Assembly: GCF_030409845.1 (NCBI RefSeq)
Contig: NZ_JAUFQQ010000005.1
Coordinates: 1,550,001-1,614,000, forward strand
Reading direction: 5' to 3'
Length of the DNA stretch: 64,000 nucleotides
Source: Flavobacterium branchiarum
GTDB taxonomy: Bacteria > Bacteroidota > Bacteroidia > Flavobacteriales > Flavobacteriaceae
In this document: piece after piece, positions 61,294 to 64,000 of the stretch
Layout of the letters: each line of letters starts with the position of its first letter
Numbering within the stretch: position 1 is the first letter of the stretch
The notes under the pieces: model-generated
Database searches by the model: none
The model's input: only the letters and a program-made list of their open reading frames with translations
Told to the model about the DNA's origin: nothing
Translations under genes and position numbers: made by a program

Positions 61294-61698
61294 TTATTTA
61301 ATTTCTTGACATAACTCGATCAAAACACCATTTGTGCTTTTGGGATGCAAGAAAACAACGAGTTTATTATCGGCTCCTTTTTTCGGAATTTCGTTTAAAA
61401 CCACAAAACCTTCACTTTTTAAGCGTTCCACCTCAGCAACGATGTCTAAAACATCAAATGCGATATGATGAATCCCTTCTCCTTTTTTTTCAAGAAACTT
61501 AGCAATAGGGCTATCTGGGCTGGTTGCCGCAAGAAGCTCTATTTTATTAGGTCCTGTTTGAAAAAAAGAAGTAATAACCCCTTCGCTTTCTACCGCTTCA
61601 GATTTGTAAGCAGGAACTCCAAAAAGCTTTTCAAACAAAAGATTCGAAACCTCTATATCTTTTACCGCAATTCCTATATGTTCAATTTTATTCATCAT
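61294..61698 (-). CDS. mce: Methylmalonyl-CoA epimerase
   Basis: A 134-residue VOC-fold enzyme that interconverts (R)- and (S)-methylmalonyl-CoA in propionate metabolism. Metal ligands fit: H7 in IEHIGIAVKDIE, GEGIHHIAFDV and the C-terminal Glu in GVLIELCQE. Length and the LLAATSPDSPIAKFLEKKGE segment are family-typical. It lies directly beside the tRNA on the core side, 20 bp from the lipoprotein gene upstream, so the two may be cotranscribed. Confidence 0.93.
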   Translation of the reverse strand: MMNKIEHIGIAVKDIEVSNLLFEKLFGVPAYKSEAVESEGVITSFFQTGPNKIELLAATSPDSPIAKFLEKKGEGIHHIAFDVLDIVAEVERLKSEGFVVLNEIPKKGADNKLVVFLHPKSTNGVLIELCQEIK

Positions 61699-61717
61699 CT
61701 TAATTTGATTTTTAAAC

Positions 61718-64000
61718 TTACTGATTTATATACGTATTAAAATAACCACATTCGGCAATTACATCCTGATAATATCTTGTATCTGAATACTCTTTCTTTA
61801 AAACCTTGAAATTATTCCATGCTAAAAAATTTATCTTATCATCAGAAGCAGTCCACCAATTTGTTACCGAATCATACTTCTTATTATAATATTCATTTCG
61901 CTCACATTTTGCCAACATATAAACACATTTCGCTTTTTGCTCTTTTGTTGTTGCTACCTCAAAAGCTTTTTGGTAATACATTTTAGGAAGAGAACAATCT
62001 GTAATCATCTTTTTCATTGCGTTTCTAAATGAATATGGACTTGAGCCATAACCAACAATTGAAATTTCATAAAAACTTCTTCCATTTCCAAAATGAGTAA
62101 TATTATAGAATGCATTTCCTAACAACAAACTGTTTGTATACACCTCTTCGTTTTTAGCCAGTTTGTCCTGCATTGCATTTATTGTAGTCAAGAATTCTAT
62201 TTGAGAATACTTCTTTTTCTGAGGCATAGCGTGATCGCAATCATGACAATCTTTAATACTTCCATTAAATGGATTTCCGTAAAATACTGCATTTTGCAAG
62301 GTGTCGGTTTGCTTCATAAAAACAATTGCTTCGGGTATTTTATTCTGATAGGTCGCCTTTACTGCTTGGAAATTATTAATGTTATTTAAATTCAGATTAT
62401 AAATACTAGCTCCTATTTTTTCTATTTCTGTTTTATCTTGCTTTGATAAAAATGCTTTCATTCCTAACAAGTTCTTTTCATCATCATAAAAAGAATTCCC
62501 TTCTCCCCAATAACCATAAGCAGAATTACTAGTAAACACCTCCGCCATTACATAATTTTTCTGTTCTCTATAAAGCGTTGCTAAATACATTTTGCTCCAG
62601 CTAGAAGCATTATCATAACGAAAATCGCCCACATGTTGCTTCGGAAGTTCTTTGTACAACCAATTCAAATCCTTAAGAATAGTTTTTTCGTTATTTGAAT
62701 TTAACTTATCTATCTTACTCATGGTATTAACAAATCGAAGTAACCTAAGCTGCTGGTCCGCTAATTCCGTTTTTGGCATTGTTTTTTCTGCTTTAGCAAA
62801 ATTCGCATCTGCTTTAGCAAAATCACTTTTTAATGTTTGTAAATACCCCAAAGCAATATCCCACAAATAAGGCTTTTCTGTATTTCCTGCTCCAGCAATT
62901 TTTGTCACTAAATCGAATGCTTTAGTATCAATTTTACTTTTATTTGTTTCTTTATTTTCTGCTACCGTTTGTTTTTTTGATGGTTGTTTATCATCAAGAC
63001 TTACTTCAAACGAATTATTTATTCCTTGCTCTTGCTGATTAACCAACCTTGTCAACAAATAATTTAAATGCTCGCTTTTAGGTTCTAAATCATAAATCTT
63101 ACCAATAGCCTGCACCTCATCTTTGTAGTATCCATGAATAGCCCAAAGCGCTGCTTTTTCTTTATTATTTTTGGCCATAGCCAAAGATTTATTCCAATCG
63201 GTTTCATTTTCTGGACGAAAACTATACGCCGTAACAACTCTCATTTCAGGACATTTATCAAATACCTGTGCATATAAATAATTAGATACCGAATACTTCC
63301 CTTGTTTGTAATTTATTCCTGCTACATATGCAAGTGCTCGATAATAGAGCACGTTTTTAGGAACTGAAGCTTCTGTTTTATTAAAAAATGCAATTGCTTT
63401 TTGTTGATTACTACTATAAAAATACCCTTTCATGGTAAGAAACCAATATCTGTTTTTCAAGAACGGATCCGAGATTGTATTATATACATTTTCGATAGAC
63501 TGAATGAATTTCATGTCGCCAAAAGTTTTAGCAACCACAGGTTCGTAGCTCCAATAATTGTCTCCAACCGAAACTGTTTCTATTTTTTGTGCCAGATATA
63601 AAAACTCAATAAAAGCTTTTGTTTTATCGTCTTTCAAATTCATTTTCTTACCCCATTTTAAAGAGGTTGGATTGTTCTTTTTGGTCTTAAAAAACACATG
63701 AAGTTGTGTGATTTCATCTTTGTATTTTGAAGCCTTCTCACTATCATAAGAATAACTTCTTGTCACATCACCTATTAAAAAATAGTTTACTGTTGCAGTA
63801 TCAACTTTAGTTTTTAGATACGTACTCCAATCTGATTTAATATCATTATTGAATCTAGAATTATGCTCGGTATCAAAACCAATCCCATAAAAAACATCTC
63901 CTGATAAAAATAAAGGTCTATACGATTTCTCGACAAAGGTTTCGGGAGTAAAGTTAGAACTGTATCCCATGCCCCAATCATCGCCTCCACCGCAAGCATA
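61718..64000 (-). CDS. Large lipoprotein with repeat-like helical region (5' end outside window)
   Basis: At least 760 residues; the open frame continues past the window. The first visible residues are YACGGGDDWG, and Cys followed by GGGDDW is the Bacteroidota lipoprotein pattern, so this is the lipobox Cys and only the signal peptide is missing. The body has many helical pairs like TPR units (for example YYRALAYVAGINYKQGKYSV and KADANFAKAEKTMPKTELAD). It probably faces the periplasm or cell surface. Function unknown. Confidence 0.7.
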   Translation of the reverse strand, partial: YACGGGDDWGMGYSSNFTPETFVEKSYRPLFLSGDVFYGIGFDTEHNSRFNNDIKSDWSTYLKTKVDTATVNYFLIGDVTRSYSYDSEKASKYKDEITQLHVFFKTKKNNPTSLKWGKKMNLKDDKTKAFIEFLYLAQKIETVSVGDNYWSYEPVVAKTFGDMKFIQSIENVYNTISDPFLKNRYWFLTMKGYFYSSNQQKAIAFFNKTEASVPKNVLYYRALAYVAGINYKQGKYSVSNYLYAQVFDKCPEMRVVTAYSFRPENETDWNKSLAMAKNNKEKAALWAIHGYYKDEVQAIGKIYDLEPKSEHLNYLLTRLVNQQEQGINNSFEVSLDDKQPSKKQTVAENKETNKSKIDTKAFDLVTKIAGAGNTEKPYLWDIALGYLQTLKSDFAKADANFAKAEKTMPKTELADQQLRLLRFVNTMSKIDKLNSNNEKTILKDLNWLYKELPKQHVGDFRYDNASSWSKMYLATLYREQKNYVMAEVFTSNSAYGYWGEGNSFYDDEKNLLGMKAFLSKQDKTEIEKIGASIYNLNLNNINNFQAVKATYQNKIPEAIVFMKQTDTLQNAVFYGNPFNGSIKDCHDCDHAMPQKKKYSQIEFLTTINAMQDKLAKNEEVYTNSLLLGNAFYNITHFGNGRSFYEISIVGYGSSPYSFRNAMKKMITDCSLPKMYYQKAFEVATTKEQKAKCVYMLAKCERNEYYNKKYDSVTNWWTASDDKINFLAWNNFKVLKKEYSDTRYYQDVIAECGYFNTYINQ

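Overview
The window looks like the chromosome of a Flavobacterium-type member of the Bacteroidota. It is AT-rich, many promoters have the Bacteroidota -7 element TAnnTTTG, Shine-Dalgarno sequences are weak or absent, and the core genes run pdxA / DUF177 / rpmF / fabH / accB / accC. Core housekeeping DNA lies at both ends (about 1-8 kb and 61-64 kb). Between them is a large variable region.

Left core (1-12.9 kb): a partial response regulator; five tandem PepSY-like secreted proteins, three of them nearly identical and spaced exactly 356 bp apart; the fatty-acid / L32 / pyridoxal cluster on the minus strand; riboflavin synthase; a small Pro-rich membrane protein; a probable type II restriction enzyme converging on a C5-cytosine methyltransferase; a DoxX-like membrane protein; and an XRE regulator.

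Variable region (12.9-61.15 kb): three islands stacked in tandem on the 3' end of one tRNA gene with anticodon CAU (61076-61149, minus). Copies of the tRNA 3' half plus its terminator lie at about 12.9 kb (decayed), 20.0 kb and 35.1 kb. Island A (about 13.0-20.0 kb) has no integrase. It carries one compact plus-strand set of genes: a GajA-like OLD nuclease, a GajB-like UvrD helicase, a phosphoribosyltransferase-fold protein, a recognisable retron msr-msd RNA and a retron reverse transcriptase. Island B (about 20.0-35.1 kb) is an integrative mobilizable element with integrase, relaxosome, oriT-like hairpin, primase, iterons, helicase, excisionase and membrane protein. Its cargo is GNAT, MFS, two roadblock-like proteins, a secreted Ppx-like ASKHA protein, an ORF-less group II intron and a dead insertion sequence. 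Island C (about 35.1-61.1 kb) has the same backbone genes in the same order and carries a defence block: XRE/ImmA, a three-gene multi-ubiquitin/E1/DUF6527 operon, a type I restriction operon with an inserted DUF262-HNH gene, and an AbiE toxin-antitoxin pair.

Right core (61.2-64 kb): methylmalonyl-CoA epimerase and a large lipoprotein that continues past the window edge.

The most interesting items are the combined Gabija-like/PRTase/retron locus with its visible ncRNA, the multi-ubiquitin operon with a structured leader, and the two element-specific iteron arrays that sit at the same place between the primase and helicase genes of islands B and C. Functions are assigned from motifs read by eye. 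No database search was run.
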